A DNA stretch of 64,000 nucleotides, from positions 74,041 through 138,040 of the forward strand of contig JADFZT010000002.1 in the NCBI GenBank assembly GCA_015232395.1. The letters run 5' to 3'. The notes below the pieces were generated by a model. That model did not search any database. It was not told the origin of the DNA and saw only the letters and a list, made by a program, of their open reading frames with translations. This DNA comes from Magnetococcales bacterium (GTDB lineage Bacteria > Pseudomonadota > Magnetococcia > Magnetococcales > JADFZT01). Positions 40,029 to 50,245 of this stretch are shown here, piece by piece. The position numbers were made by a program, and so were the translations under genes. How positions within the stretch are numbered: the first letter of the stretch is position 1; every line of letters begins with the position of its first letter.

Positions 40029-41210
40029 ATGTCGGAACGCAAACAATTCGAAAACTACACCGTCAACTTCGGGCCTCAACACCCGGCGGCTCATGGTGTG
40101 TTGCGTCTGCTCTTGGAGTTGGACGGCGAGGTTGTGGAGCGGGCCGACCCCCATATCGGTTTTTTGCATCGGGGCACTGAAAAGCTTCTGGAGCATAAGA
40201 CCTATCTCCAGGGAACCCCTTATTTTGACCGTCTGGACTACATGTCCATGATGAGTGAAGAATATTCCTGGGTGATTGCCGTTGAGCGTCTTCTGGAGAT
40301 CGAAGCGCCTGAGCGGGCACAATATATCCGCGTTATTTTTGCAGAACTGACCCGGATTCTCAATCACCTGCTCTTCCTGGCGGCCCATGGTCTGGATGTC
40401 GGTGCCATGACCATGTTTATCTACTGCTTCCGGGAGCGGGAAGAGATCATCGACATGTATGAAGCGGTCTCCGGTGCCCGGATTCACGCGGCTTACTTTC
40501 GTCCCGGTGGGGTGGCCAAGGATCTTCCTGACGGTCTTGCGGAAAAAATTCGTGCTTTCACCGAGACCTTTCCCAGCCGAATTGATGAATACGAAACCCT
40601 GCTCACCGACAACCGCATCTGGAAACAGCGGCTGGTGGATATCGGAATCGTATCCCCGGAAAAGGCTCTGGATCTGGGTTTTACCGGACCGATGCTGCGG
40701 GGGTCGGGTATCGCCTTTGATCTACGTCGGGCGGAGCCCTACGACGCTTACGACAAAATCGAGTTTGATATTCCCGTCGGCAAGAATGGCGATAGTTATG
40801 ATCGCTATCTGGTACGGGTTGAAGAGATGCGGCAATCCAATCGGATTATCCGCCAGTGTCTTGACCAGATGAAAGATGGCCCGGTCAGGCACGAAGATTT
40901 CAAAATTTCGCCACCTTATCGGGAAAAGATGAAGGAAGGGATGGAAGATATGATCCATCACTTCAAACTCTTTTCCCAAGGCTTTACCGTACCGGCTGGG
41001 GAAGTTTATGCCGCGACGGAAACGCCCAAAGGGGAATTGGGGGTTTATATCATCTCCCACGGCGGGAACAAACCCTATCGGGTCAAAATCAGGGCAGCTG
41101 GGTATCCTCATCTCCACGCCATGAAATATATGACCAAGGGCCATATGCTTGCGGATGTGACGACCATTGTCGGCACAGTCGACATCGTGTTCGGTGAGAT
41201 CGACCGTTAA
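40029..41210 (+). CDS. nuoD: NADH-quinone oxidoreductase subunit D
   Basis: 393 residues. The 49-kDa subunit that forms the quinone pocket with Nuo[16 protein letters not shown] holds the conserved His/Arg strand over the quinone site, and [12 protein letters not shown] follows. This first region includes the Arg that, in mitochondria, is methylated by NDUFAF7; a NDUFAF7-type gene is found at 53373. HAAYFRPGG and the C-terminal DIVFGEIDR also fit. Confidence 0.97.
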   Translation: MSERKQFENYTVNFGPQHPAAHGVLRLLLELDGEVVERADPHIGFLHRGTEKLLEHKTYLQGTPYFDRLDYMSMMSEEYSWVIAVERLLEIEAPERAQYIRVIFAELTRILNHLLFLAAHGLDVGAMTMFIYCFREREEIIDMYEAVSGARIHAAYFRPGGVAKDLPDGLAEKIRAFTETFPSRIDEYETLLTDNRIWKQRLVDIGIVSPEKALDLGFTGPMLRGSGIAFDLRRAEPYDAYDKIEFDIPVGKNGDSYDRYLVRVEEMRQSNRIIRQCLDQMKDGPVRHEDFKISPPYREKMKEGMEDMIHHFKLFSQGFTVPAGEVYAATETPKGELGVYIISHGGNKPYRVKIRAAGYPHLHAMKYMTKGHMLADVTTIVGTVDIVFGEIDR

Positions 41211-41282
41211 AAGAGCAGCACAAACGGTCCGGTCAATATCGGACTTAACGGCAATAAACAAGACCAGGCGGCAGCGCGTTTC

Positions 41283-41795
41283 ATGAGCGAATTGCAACAA
41301 GATCAAAGAAGCGAAAAGCCCCGGTTCTCCCCGGAGGCCCGTCAAGAGATCGAAGGGATCTATAAACGGTACCCCGAGGCGTATCGCCAATCCGCAGTGA
41401 TGCCAATTCTGCATCTGGCACAGCGGGAATTTGGTGGCTGGCTTTCACCTGAAGTTTTGGCCTACATTGCGGAATATATGGACATTCCGGCCATGCGGGT
41501 CTATGAGGTGGCGACCTTCTACACCATGTACAATCTGAAACCCGTAGGGAAATACCACGTGCAGGTATGCACCAATATTTCCTGTTGGCTGTGCGGTTCA
41601 GACATGGTGATGGGCTCTCTTGCTGAAAAGCTCAAGGTCAAGGGCGGCGAAACCAGTGAAGATGGTCGTTTTACATTGACCGAGGTGGAGTGTCTTGGGG
41701 CCTGTGTGAATGCCCCGATGATGCAGATCAACGATGATTATTACGAAGATCTGACGCCTGAAAAAGTAGCGGAAGCGATTGACCGGCTACCCTGA
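41283..41795 (+). CDS. nuoE: NADH-quinone oxidoreductase subunit E
   Basis: 170 residues. The 24-kDa thioredoxin-like subunit with the 2Fe-2S cluster N1a: Cys ligands in VCTNISCWLCG and ECLGACVNAP. Part of the NADH-oxidising module with NuoF and NuoG. The ribosome site is weak. Confidence 0.95.
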   Translation: MSELQQDQRSEKPRFSPEARQEIEGIYKRYPEAYRQSAVMPILHLAQREFGGWLSPEVLAYIAEYMDIPAMRVYEVATFYTMYNLKPVGKYHVQVCTNISCWLCGSDMVMGSLAEKLKVKGGETSEDGRFTLTEVECLGACVNAPMMQINDDYYEDLTPEKVAEAIDRLP

Positions 41796-41914
41796 GAAGG
41801 CAAGTTGGTCCCAGGGTTCTACCAAAAGAACGGTAGTTTACCCGTTTTAAACAGCAACAAGCTTGAGACGGCCCAGCGCTGATCTGACCAAACGCTCAGC
41901 CTGAGTATTGTCTA

Positions 41915-41974
41915 AACGGACGAGACCGAACAAGCCATTCCCGGTCACGGGAAAAGAACGGACGAGACCGAACA
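41915..41974 (+). repeat. 18-bp direct repeat before nuoF
   Basis: AACGGACGAGACCGAACA occurs at 41915-41932 and again at 41957-41974, where its last base is the A of the nuoF ATG. The spacing is 42 bases, a multiple of three. No classical ribosome site is present. Confidence 0.8.
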
Positions 41975-43254
41975 TGAGCCAAACCTCGACCATCAAGGTC
42001 GTCTATAAGAATATTCACCTGGAAAACAGCCACACGCTTGCTGTGGCTGAAGCCCAGGGAACCTATTCGACTGCTGCCAAGGTACTCGCCATGAGTCGCC
42101 AGGAAGTCATCGATGAGGTCAAGAAGTCCGGAATCCGTGGGCGGGGTGGTGCTGGGTTTCCAGCGGGGCTCAAATGGTCTTTTATTCCCCAGGATGATCC
42201 AAGGCCCAAATATCTGATTTGTAATGCCGACGAAGGTGAACCCGGCACCTGTAAGGATCGGGAAATTCTTCGGCACGATCCCCACCTGCTGATTGAGGGG
42301 ATGATCATCGCCGCTTACGCGGTAGGAGCTGAACGGGGCTATATCTACATCCGTGGCGAGTTTGTTCGTGAGGCTGAACGCCTCCAGTCTGCGATAGACG
42401 AAGCCTATCAGGCAGGCCACCTGGGTGACAATATTCAGGGCAAGGGCATTCGATTCGAACTGAACGTTCATCGGGGAGCTGGTGCCTATGTCTGCGGTGA
42501 GGAAACCGGGCTGATCGAGTCCTTGGAAGGCAAAAAGGGCCAACCCCGCCTTAAACCACCGTTTCCAGCCAATATCGGACTCTGGGGCTGTCCCACGGTT
42601 ATCAACAACGTGGAGACTCTCACCTCCATTCCCGATATTTTGGCGAATGGCGGAGAGTGGTACGCTGGACTGGGTGTAGCCAAATCTTCCGGAACCAAGC
42701 TTTTTTCAATCTCCGGGCATGTCAACAAGCCCGGTGTGCACGAGGTTGAACTGGGCATTCCTTTGAAGACTCTGCTCAATGATTATGCAGGGGGCGTTCG
42801 AGGTGGGTGGGAAAATCTCAAGGGCGTGATTCCCGGTGGTTCTTCCACACCTATACTGACGGCGGATATCTGTGCTGAAGTGACCATGGACTACGATGGT
42901 TTGGCCAAAGCGGGTAGCATGATGGGTGCTGGATCGGTGATTGTGCTGGATAAATCGGTTTGCATCGTACGCGCCATTGCCAGGCTCTCCCGATTCTATC
43001 GCCACGAATCCTGTGGGCAATGTACACCTTGCCGGGAAGGTACCGGCTGGCTGGCCCAGACCATGGAACGAATTGAGTCGGGTCGAGGAACACATCAGGA
43101 CATCGATCTTCTTTTGGATGTCTGTGTGAATATCCAGGGGAAAACGATCTGTGCCCTGGGAGATGCCGCTGCCATGCCGGTGGTTGGGGCCATCAAGGCC
43201 TTCCGGGACGAGTTCGTCCACCACGTCGAACACGGCCGCTGCATGGTGGGGTGA
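41974..43254 (+). CDS. nuoF: NADH-quinone oxidoreductase subunit F
   Basis: 426 residues. NADH- and FMN-binding subunit. GIRGRGGAGFPAG binds FMN/NADH, NADEGEPGT follows, and cluster N3 uses ESCGQCTPCREGTGW plus a later Cys (KTICALGD). The frame opens back to a TTG at 41908, giving 22 extra residues encoded by the direct repeat; the ATG at 41974 better fits the family length. Confidence 0.96.
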   Translation: MSQTSTIKVVYKNIHLENSHTLAVAEAQGTYSTAAKVLAMSRQEVIDEVKKSGIRGRGGAGFPAGLKWSFIPQDDPRPKYLICNADEGEPGTCKDREILRHDPHLLIEGMIIAAYAVGAERGYIYIRGEFVREAERLQSAIDEAYQAGHLGDNIQGKGIRFELNVHRGAGAYVCGEETGLIESLEGKKGQPRLKPPFPANIGLWGCPTVINNVETLTSIPDILANGGEWYAGLGVAKSSGTKLFSISGHVNKPGVHEVELGIPLKTLLNDYAGGVRGGWENLKGVIPGGSSTPILTADICAEVTMDYDGLAKAGSMMGAGSVIVLDKSVCIVRAIARLSRFYRHESCGQCTPCREGTGWLAQTMERIESGRGTHQDIDLLLDVCVNIQGKTICALGDAAAMPVVGAIKAFRDEFVHHVEHGRCMVG

Positions 43255-43270
43255 GGAGCGAACTGACAAA

Positions 43271-45670
43271 ATGCCTACTTTGATCATCGACGGGAAGGAG
43301 ATCAACGTCGAGCCGGGTGCCACCATCATGGAGGCGGCCAAGTTGCTCGGAATCCCCATCCCCCATTTTTGCTACCACCCCAGGCTTTCCATTTCCGGAA
43401 ACTGTCGGATGTGCTTGGTGGAAGTAGAAAAAATGCCCAAGCCTGTGGTCTCTTGTGCCATGCCGGTCACCGACGGAATGGTGGTCAAGACCGACAGCGA
43501 GATGGTTCAGACTGCCCGTTCCGGGGTTCTGGAATTTTTGCTGATCAACCACCCCCTGGATTGTCCGGTATGCGATCAGGGCGGGGAATGTTCACTCCAA
43601 GATTTGGCCATGAAATATGGCCGTGATCGCTCCCGGTACCACGAAACCAAGCGTGAGCTGAAAAACCCCAATCTCGGCCATCTGATCGAAACCGAGATGA
43701 ACCGCTGTATTCACTGCACGCGCTGTATCCGTTTTTCTGCCGAAATCGCTGGCGTTGAAGAGATGGGTGCCGTATTCCGTGGTGATCACATGCGGGTCGG
43801 AACCTACGTTGAGAAGACCCTCTCTTCAGAACTTTCCGGCAACTTGGCACAACTCTGTCCGGTGGGTGCTCTCAATCTCAAGCCCTTTCATTTTCAAGCC
43901 CGGGGCTGGGAGCTGAAAAGCACCTTCGGGGTGTGTGGTCACTGCCCTGTTGGTTGCCGTACCCGTACCGACCAGATGGATAACCAGGTCAAGCGGGTGA
44001 TGGCGGTACCTTGTCTGCCCATCAACATCAGCTGGATCTGTGATAAAGGCCGCTTCGCCTACGACGGACTGGGTGAAGAGCGCCTCGAAGCACCGATGAT
44101 CCGAGTTGGCAACGGGGAAGGGCTTAGCAAAACGTCGTGGCAGAATGCCCTCAACCGTGCAGCAGAAATCTTGAAGGGTGTTAAACCCGAAGAAGTAGCC
44201 GGACTGGCTACAGATGTAGGGCAGGGGGCTGAAGAGCTATTTGCCTTTCAGGATCTGATGCGAAATGGCATCGGAACCCAACATCTGGACCATCGTCTGC
44301 GGCAACGGGATTTCAGCTCCGACGATACAATTCTGACCCGGGCCGACCTCCTGATGAACACTCCGCTCGCAGAGCTGGAGCAGGCCGATGCGATTATCCT
44401 GGTTGGTCTGGACAGTCGTTATGAGGTTCCTCTTCTCAATCTACGGGTGAGAAAAGCGATCGTTGCGGGTGCCAAGGTTTTTGCAGTTCATCCCAGAACA
44501 CTGGAAAGCAATCTGCCTGGCCTTCAGGGAGTCGTTCTCAGCCCAGGGAGCGAAGCTGGATTTCTGGCGGATGTTCAGCAAGGGATTAAAAACGGTTCTG
44601 CCCAAGGTGAGGCCGGGGCTATCGCTCAAGCCCTTAAGGCTGCTAAAAAACCGGCCATCATTTTGGGGGAATATGCGGTTAACCATCCCGAGGCTGAAAC
44701 CCTACGGCGGCGTACCGTTGCTATTCTGAATGAACTGGGTGCCCTTGGCAGCGAGTGGAATGGTTTTAACCGGATTCCCGCTCGGAGCAATGCTGCGGCA
44801 CTGGATCTGGGGGTTGTACCCCATCGCGGTCCTGGCTACCGAAAGCTTGATAGTCAGGGTTATAACGCTCGGAAAATTCTTGCAGCAGCAGCAGCAGGAG
44901 AGATCAAAGTCCTTTTTGTTCTGGGTGGTGACCCGGGGCTTGACGCCGTTGATACCCAACTGGCCAAACAGGCTCTTGAAAAGGCTCAAGTGATTTATCT
45001 TGGGGCCTTTGATACCGAGGCTGCCCAGAATGCCGAGGTGGTTTTGGCTGGGCTAGCCCCCGGAGAGCGTGACGCCACCCTGACCAACTGTGAGGGGCGG
45101 GTGCAACGGAGCCCACGAGCCATCATGGGACCCATTGAGTCCAAAGAGGATTGGCGTATTTTGCGCGCTCTGAGTGACCGATTTGCCGCCCCGCTTGGCT
45201 ACAACACCATAGAGGCCCTTCGAAAGGCCATGGCCGAGGCGGATCATCGCTACAGTCTGGACACCTTGGGTAAGGACGAAATGGCTCCGGCCTGCGATCA
45301 CAGCCCGGTAACGACTGGTCTCGAACCGGCTGATGGCAAACGAAAAGTTTCAGGTGACGGGATGGTTTTGGTTTTCGAACCCTCCTTTTACCAAGACGAT
45401 AACGTTTCACGACGCTCCAAAGTGATGGGACTTCTGGCCGGTGGATCCCGTATACGGATCAGCCCTGAAGATGCCCAAACCAAAAAAATTCAAGATGGTC
45501 AGAAGGTACGCCTCATTCAAGGAGAAGAGAGCATTGAGCTGGAAGCTCTCATCGACGGTGACGTTCCTTCAGGGGTTTTGTTTGGCTCCTACGGCCAGGC
45601 AGACGCTTTGGTTCAAGGGCTAAGCTCTGGCGGTGAAGGCCTCCCGTCGGTCAGTTTGGTCGGTTTATGA
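43271..45670 (+). CDS. nuoG: NADH-quinone oxidoreductase subunit G
   Basis: 799 residues. Iron-sulfur subunit of the NADH module. The N-terminal ferredoxin domain holds 2Fe-2S N1b (GNCRMCLVEV); HPLDCPVCDQGGEC binds N5 with a His ligand; CIHCTRCIRF plus LCPVGAL bind N4. CGHCPVGC followed 27 residues later by Cys in WICDKGRF gives C-x2-C-x3-C-x27-C, the motif of the extra cluster N7. The molybdopterin-oxidoreductase-like remainder has lost cofactor residues, as usual. I start at MPTLIIDGKEI (43271) because the longer frame overlaps nuoF. Confidence 0.95.
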   Translation: MPTLIIDGKEINVEPGATIMEAAKLLGIPIPHFCYHPRLSISGNCRMCLVEVEKMPKPVVSCAMPVTDGMVVKTDSEMVQTARSGVLEFLLINHPLDCPVCDQGGECSLQDLAMKYGRDRSRYHETKRELKNPNLGHLIETEMNRCIHCTRCIRFSAEIAGVEEMGAVFRGDHMRVGTYVEKTLSSELSGNLAQLCPVGALNLKPFHFQARGWELKSTFGVCGHCPVGCRTRTDQMDNQVKRVMAVPCLPINISWICDKGRFAYDGLGEERLEAPMIRVGNGEGLSKTSWQNALNRAAEILKGVKPEEVAGLATDVGQGAEELFAFQDLMRNGIGTQHLDHRLRQRDFSSDDTILTRADLLMNTPLAELEQADAIILVGLDSRYEVPLLNLRVRKAIVAGAKVFAVHPRTLESNLPGLQGVVLSPGSEAGFLADVQQGIKNGSAQGEAGAIAQALKAAKKPAIILGEYAVNHPEAETLRRRTVAILNELGALGSEWNGFNRIPARSNAAALDLGVVPHRGPGYRKLDSQGYNARKILAAAAAGEIKVLFVLGGDPGLDAVDTQLAKQALEKAQVIYLGAFDTEAAQNAEVVLAGLAPGERDATLTNCEGRVQRSPRAIMGPIESKEDWRILRALSDRFAAPLGYNTIEALRKAMAEADHRYSLDTLGKDEMAPACDHSPVTTGLEPADGKRKVSGDGMVLVFEPSFYQDDNVSRRSKVMGLLAGGSRIRISPEDAQTKKIQDGQKVRLIQGEESIELEALIDGDVPSGVLFGSYGQADALVQGLSSGGEGLPSVSLVGL

Positions 45671-45674
45671 TTAA

Positions 45675-45690
45675 CTCCCCTTCGGGGGAG
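45675..45690 (+). other. UUCG-capped hairpin after nuoG
   Basis: CTCCCC-TTCG-GGGGAG, starting 5 bases after the nuoG stop. No T run. In the 132-base nuoG-nuoH spacer it may stabilise the upstream transcript or attenuate the membrane-arm genes. Confidence 0.6.
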
Positions 45691-45802
45691 AGGTGGATCC
45701 ATTGGATGGGGCTGCTGGCTGCCCGTTTGACGGTTGTTTCGCTGCAAGAGAGAACAGGCGGTGAAACCAAGAAACGATCTGAAGGCACTGTGAGCTTAAA
45801 GA

Positions 45803-46831
45803 ATGGCTGAAATTCTACAACAGATTCACAGTCTCGGAGAGAGTTATCTGGGAATTCTGTGGCCCCTGGTTTGGGTGGTGATCAAGATCACGGTCGTTCT
45901 GGTACCGGTCCTGACTGCCGTCTCTTACCTGACTTTGGCGGAACGCAAGGTCATCGGCTACATGCAGGTGCGTATCGGCCCCAACAGGGTCGGATTTTTC
46001 GGAATCCTGCAACCCATGGCCGATGCGGTCAAGCTCTTCATGAAAGAAACCCTTATTCCAGAACGTTCGGATAAGGTGCTCTTCTTGATGGCTCCCACCC
46101 TGACGCTGATACCGGCACTAGTGATCTGGGCGGTGATTCCATTCTCCCCCGAACTGGTTTTGGCCGATATCAACGTAGGCCTGCTCTATATCCTCGCCAT
46201 TTCATCACTGGGGGTATATGGCGTACTCATGGCGGGCTGGGCTTCCAACAACAGGTATGCCTTCCTGGGAGCGATTCGTTCAGCGGCACAGATGGTCTCT
46301 TACGAAGTCTCCATGGGGTTTACCCTTATACCGGTAGTGATGCTGGCCGGTAGCCTCAATCTGGGCAAAATTGTTGCTTCACAGGCAGATATGTGGAACA
46401 TCATTCCGCTCCTGCCTCTCTTCGTCATCTACTTCATATCCGTCGTGGCAGAGACCAACCGCGCGCCCTTCGATCTGCCAGAGGCTGATCCGGAGTTGGT
46501 AGCCGGATTTAATGTTGAATATTCGGCGATGACCTTCGGGATGTTTTTCCTGGGGGAATATGCCAACATGATCTTAGTCTCCTTCGTTGGTGCCATCGTT
46601 TTTCTCGGTGGATGGTTGCCCCCAGTGGCCTTCCTCTCCTTCATTCCGGGACTGGTCTGGTTGCTCGCCAAGGTGGGTTTCCTGCTCTTTGTCTTCCTTT
46701 GGCTGCGAGCTACCTTCCCGCGCTATCGCTACGATCAACTCATGCGACTGGGATGGAAAGTATTCCTGCCGATCTCACTGTTCTGGATTTTCCTCACCGG
46801 AACCGTTCTTCACCTGATCGGCAAGGCATAG
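45803..46831 (+). CDS. nuoH: NADH-quinone oxidoreductase subunit H
   Basis: 342 residues, about eight membrane helices. It links the quinone pocket to the proton-pumping arm. [19 protein letters not shown] and [21 protein letters not shown], with the acidic E-channel residues, are the family signatures. Confidence 0.97.
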   Translation: MAEILQQIHSLGESYLGILWPLVWVVIKITVVLVPVLTAVSYLTLAERKVIGYMQVRIGPNRVGFFGILQPMADAVKLFMKETLIPERSDKVLFLMAPTLTLIPALVIWAVIPFSPELVLADINVGLLYILAISSLGVYGVLMAGWASNNRYAFLGAIRSAAQMVSYEVSMGFTLIPVVMLAGSLNLGKIVASQADMWNIIPLLPLFVIYFISVVAETNRAPFDLPEADPELVAGFNVEYSAMTFGMFFLGEYANMILVSFVGAIVFLGGWLPPVAFLSFIPGLVWLLAKVGFLLFVFLWLRATFPRYRYDQLMRLGWKVFLPISLFWIFLTGTVLHLIGKA

Positions 46832-46844
46832 GAGGATTATGATC

Positions 46845-47342
46845 ATGGGCGCGGATATCAAAACCTTCATCAGTAGCTTGGCCCTCCGGGAGCTTTTTGC
46901 CGGGATGGGCGTAACGCTGAAATATTTTTTCAAACCCAAGATTACCATTCAATATCCGGAGGAGCGCACGCCCCAATCCCCGCGTTTTCGGGGAGAGCAT
47001 GCACTGCGACGGGATGATGGTACGGGTGAAGAACTCTGTGTAGCGTGTAAGTTGTGTGAGGCGATCTGCCCGGCGCAAGCGATCTTTATCGAAATTGATA
47101 TCGAAAGCGAAGCCCCTGATCGGCGCACAAGTATTTATGACATCGACAACGGCAAATGCATCTACTGCGGTTTTTGTCAGGAAGCATGTCCTGTCGATGC
47201 CATTGTCCTGGGTCCCAATTTTGAATTTTTTGCCGAGACCCGGGCAGAACTGGTTTACGATAAGGACAAACTGCTGGCCAATGGTGAGCAGTGGAAAAAA
47301 CAACTGAACGAAAACCTCAAGGCAGACGCCAAGTACCGGTAG
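46845..47342 (+). CDS. nuoI: NADH-quinone oxidoreductase subunit I
   Basis: 165 residues. Ferredoxin-like subunit carrying 4Fe-4S clusters N6a and N6b: [12 protein letters not shown] and [18 protein letters not shown] stands 9 bases before the ATG at 46845 but only 3 before the ATG at 46839, hence the start chosen. Confidence 0.96.
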   Translation: MGADIKTFISSLALRELFAGMGVTLKYFFKPKITIQYPEERTPQSPRFRGEHALRRDDGTGEELCVACKLCEAICPAQAIFIEIDIESEAPDRRTSIYDIDNGKCIYCGFCQEACPVDAIVLGPNFEFFAETRAELVYDKDKLLANGEQWKKQLNENLKADAKYR

Positions 47343-47358
47343 CTGGAGAGACCCTGCA

Positions 47359-47955
47359 ATGGTAGCGGATTTCGTGTTCTACCTGTTTGCACTGATCACC
47401 GTGGTAGCCGCCCTGGGCGTTATCACGGTCAGGAACCCCGTTCATTCGGTGTTGCTCCTGGTGCTGACCTTTTTCACCACCGCCGCACTTTTTGTGCTGA
47501 TCGGAGCGGAGTTTTTGGCCGCCATCCTGATCATGGTCTACATGGGAGCGGTGGCTGTCCTCTTCCTGTTCGTGGTGATGATGCTGGATTTGGACTTTGC
47601 CCAACTGCGTCAAGGAGCGGTCAAGCATCTGCCCCTTGGAATCACAGTGGGGCTGGTCATCCTGGCAGAAATGGTCATCATCGCATTAAGTCATCATGGG
47701 ACGCATGTGGAGGCAGGTGGCGTAGAGGTGGAAAATACCCTGGAAATCGGGCGGGTACTTTTCACACGTTTTCTCTACCCCTTTGAGATTGTATCGGTAG
47801 TGTTACTGGTTGCCATTATCGGAGCCGTGGCACTGACGTTTAGGGAAGGGGCTCGGGCCAAACGGCAAAATATCGCCGACCAGTTGGCCAGAACCCGCGA
47901 CGATGCCATCGAGCTGGTAGATGTGGCATCTGGTGAAGGGGCGTCCAAACCATGA
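47359..47955 (+). CDS. nuoJ: NADH-quinone oxidoreductase subunit J
   Basis: 198 residues, five membrane helices. [22 protein letters not shown] holds the pi-bulge helix region shown to rotate in the family. The C-terminal tail is about 40 residues, charged. Overlaps nuoK by four bases. Confidence 0.95.
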   Translation: MVADFVFYLFALITVVAALGVITVRNPVHSVLLLVLTFFTTAALFVLIGAEFLAAILIMVYMGAVAVLFLFVVMMLDLDFAQLRQGAVKHLPLGITVGLVILAEMVIIALSHHGTHVEAGGVEVENTLEIGRVLFTRFLYPFEIVSVVLLVAIIGAVALTFREGARAKRQNIADQLARTRDDAIELVDVASGEGASKP

Positions 47956-48254
47956 GCTTGACCCACTATCAAGTATTGAGCGCCTTACTGTTCACCATCG
48001 GCGTATTCGGGATTTTTCTGAATCGGAGGAATGTCATCCTCATCTTGATGAGCATTGAGTTGATCCTCCTCTCAGTGAACATCAATTTTGTGGCTTTCTC
48101 CCACTTCATGGGGGACATAACAGGGCAAATCTTTACCTTTTTCGTCCTGGCCGTGGCAGCAGCGGAAGCATCAATCGGGTTGGCGATTCTGGTCACCTTT
48201 TTCCGTAGCCGCAACACCATCGATGTCGAAGATATCGATTCCCTGAAAGGTTGA
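47952..48254 (+). CDS. nuoK: NADH-quinone oxidoreductase subunit K
   Basis: 100 residues, three membrane helices. Conserved glutamates of the proton path lie in [11 protein letters not shown] and in [11 protein letters not shown]. Family size and order fit. Confidence 0.96.
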   Translation: MSLTHYQVLSALLFTIGVFGIFLNRRNVILILMSIELILLSVNINFVAFSHFMGDITGQIFTFFVLAVAAAEASIGLAILVTFFRSRNTIDVEDIDSLKG

Positions 48255-48279
48255 CCCTGACGGAGTTGGATACGAGGGT

Positions 48280-50199
48280 ATGAGCAAGAACCTTTTCATC
48301 ATTCTGTTTCCCCTGATCGGGGCACTGATTGCCGGACTCTTCGGTCGGTATCTCAGTAAGTGGATGTGTCAGATGACGACCATTGTCGGCATGCTGCTCT
48401 CCACACTGTTATCCATCACGGTCTTTTTTCAAGTTGCCGTGGGAGATGGCCCGATTATCCACGAGGAGGTGTTCTCCTGGATCGTCTCTGGGGATTTCAA
48501 GGTTTCGTTCGGTATCTTGATCGACCGGATGACCGCCATCATGCTGATCGTTGTTTCAGGGATATCGACCCTGATCCACATCTATTCGGTTGGCTACATG
48601 GAAGATGACCCGGATAACCCCCGGTTCTTCGCCTATCTCTCTTTCTTTACCTTTGCCATGCTGATGCTGGTTACCGGCGACAACTTTCTCCAGCTCTTCT
48701 TCGGCTGGGAAGGGGTCGGTCTGGCTTCCTATCTGCTGATTGGCTTCTGGTTTAAGAAAGAGTCCGCCTGTAATGCTGCCATCAAAGCTTTCCTGGTCAA
48801 CCGGGTTGGCGACTTCGGCTTCGCTCTGGGTATTTTTGCCATCTTCATGGTCTTTGGAACCCTCAACTACCAAGAGGTGTTTCAGATGGCCGGGACCGGG
48901 CAATATCCCCAGACCGTCGACTTTTTGATCTTCGGGCAGGTTGAGACCATCACCCTGATCACCTTGTTGCTCTTCATCGGTGCCATGGGTAAGTCGGCTC
49001 AGCTTGGGCTCCATGTCTGGCTCCCCGACGCCATGGAAGGTCCGACCCCGGTTTCTGCTCTGATTCACGCTGCCACCATGGTGACTGCCGGTGTCTTCCT
49101 GGTCTGTCGTGCTTCCCCGCTCTTCGAGCTTTCCGAGACCTCCTTGATGGTCGTCACCATCGTCGGAGCCTCGACAGCTTTCTTTGCTGCGACCGTGGGG
49201 ATGGTACAAAATGACATCAAGAAGGTGATTGCCTACTCCACCTGTTCCCAGCTGGGCTATATGTTCTTCGCCGCTGGTGTCTCTGCCTACGCTGCAGCGA
49301 TGTTTCACCTGATGACCCATGCCTTCTTCAAAGCCCTGCTCTTCCTTGGGGCCGGTGCAGTGATTCACGCCATGCACCACGAACAGGACATGCGCAAGAT
49401 GGGGGGGCTGATCAAAAAAATCCCCATCACCTACGCCATCATGATGATTGGCACCTTGGCCCTGACCGGATTTCCCTACCTCTTCGCCGGTTTTTATTCC
49501 AAAGATGCCATACTCGAATCCGCCTTTGCAGCACATACAGGTCCGGGAATGTATGCCTGGATTTTGGGTATCATTGCCGCTGGTATGACCACCTTCTACT
49601 CATTCCGACTGGTGTTCATGACCTTCCACGGCAAACCGGCTGATCAGCACGCTTATGATCACGCCCATGAAGCGCCATGGACCATGCGGGGGCCCCTTTT
49701 GGTGCTGTCAGTTGGTGCGGTCTTTGCCGGGCTGATCGGGCTGCCGATGATTCATGCTGGCTGGTTTGGTGATGCCATTGTGTTGGCTCCTGGTCACAAC
49801 GCCCTTGAAAATGCCCATCATGTTGGCTTTTTCGTTAAGTGGCTGCCCTTCGGTATGTTTCTGTTGGGGGTGATTTTCTCTTACATCCTCTACATGAAGT
49901 CTCCGCATATACCAGGCAACCTGGCTGCCAAATGGAACAAGACCTACAATTTCCTTGTGAACGCCTGGTATTTCGACCGGCTCTATAGTCGGATCTTCAT
50001 CGAGCCTGCCAAGTCCATCGGCAAAGGGCTCTGGAAAACCGGTGATGAAAACATTATCGATGGATATGGCATCAATGGCCTCGCCGCTACTGTCGTGCGA
50101 TGGGCCAAAGGGATGGGACAGCTGCAAACTGGCTATGTCTACCACTACGCGTTTGCCATGATCATCGGTGTCATGGCGCTCGTGACCTTCTATCCCTGA
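48280..50199 (+). CDS. nuoL: NADH-quinone oxidoreductase subunit L
   Basis: 639 residues. Largest antiporter-like subunit, with many membrane helices. GWEGVGLASYLLIGFW holds the conserved Glu, LHVWLPDAMEGPTPVSALIHAATMV is the antiporter signature, and the long C-terminal part should form the lateral helix. Confidence 0.97.
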   Translation: MSKNLFIILFPLIGALIAGLFGRYLSKWMCQMTTIVGMLLSTLLSITVFFQVAVGDGPIIHEEVFSWIVSGDFKVSFGILIDRMTAIMLIVVSGISTLIHIYSVGYMEDDPDNPRFFAYLSFFTFAMLMLVTGDNFLQLFFGWEGVGLASYLLIGFWFKKESACNAAIKAFLVNRVGDFGFALGIFAIFMVFGTLNYQEVFQMAGTGQYPQTVDFLIFGQVETITLITLLLFIGAMGKSAQLGLHVWLPDAMEGPTPVSALIHAATMVTAGVFLVCRASPLFELSETSLMVVTIVGASTAFFAATVGMVQNDIKKVIAYSTCSQLGYMFFAAGVSAYAAAMFHLMTHAFFKALLFLGAGAVIHAMHHEQDMRKMGGLIKKIPITYAIMMIGTLALTGFPYLFAGFYSKDAILESAFAAHTGPGMYAWILGIIAAGMTTFYSFRLVFMTFHGKPADQHAYDHAHEAPWTMRGPLLVLSVGAVFAGLIGLPMIHAGWFGDAIVLAPGHNALENAHHVGFFVKWLPFGMFLLGVIFSYILYMKSPHIPGNLAAKWNKTYNFLVNAWYFDRLYSRIFIEPAKSIGKGLWKTGDENIIDGYGINGLAATVVRWAKGMGQLQTGYVYHYAFAMIIGVMALVTFYP

Positions 50200-50245
50200 T
50201 GTTCGGACCCTTAGTGAACAAAAGCCCCTGCGGGAATCTTAGGCT

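Noticed and set aside
41908..41973. TTG start of NuoF with 22 extra residues
   Set aside because: The extra residues come from the direct repeat and are not typical of NuoF; the ATG at 41974 gives the normal length.
48556..49536. 326-codon His/Gly-rich frame antisense to nuoL
   Set aside because: Reverse complement of membrane-helix codons; no independent support.
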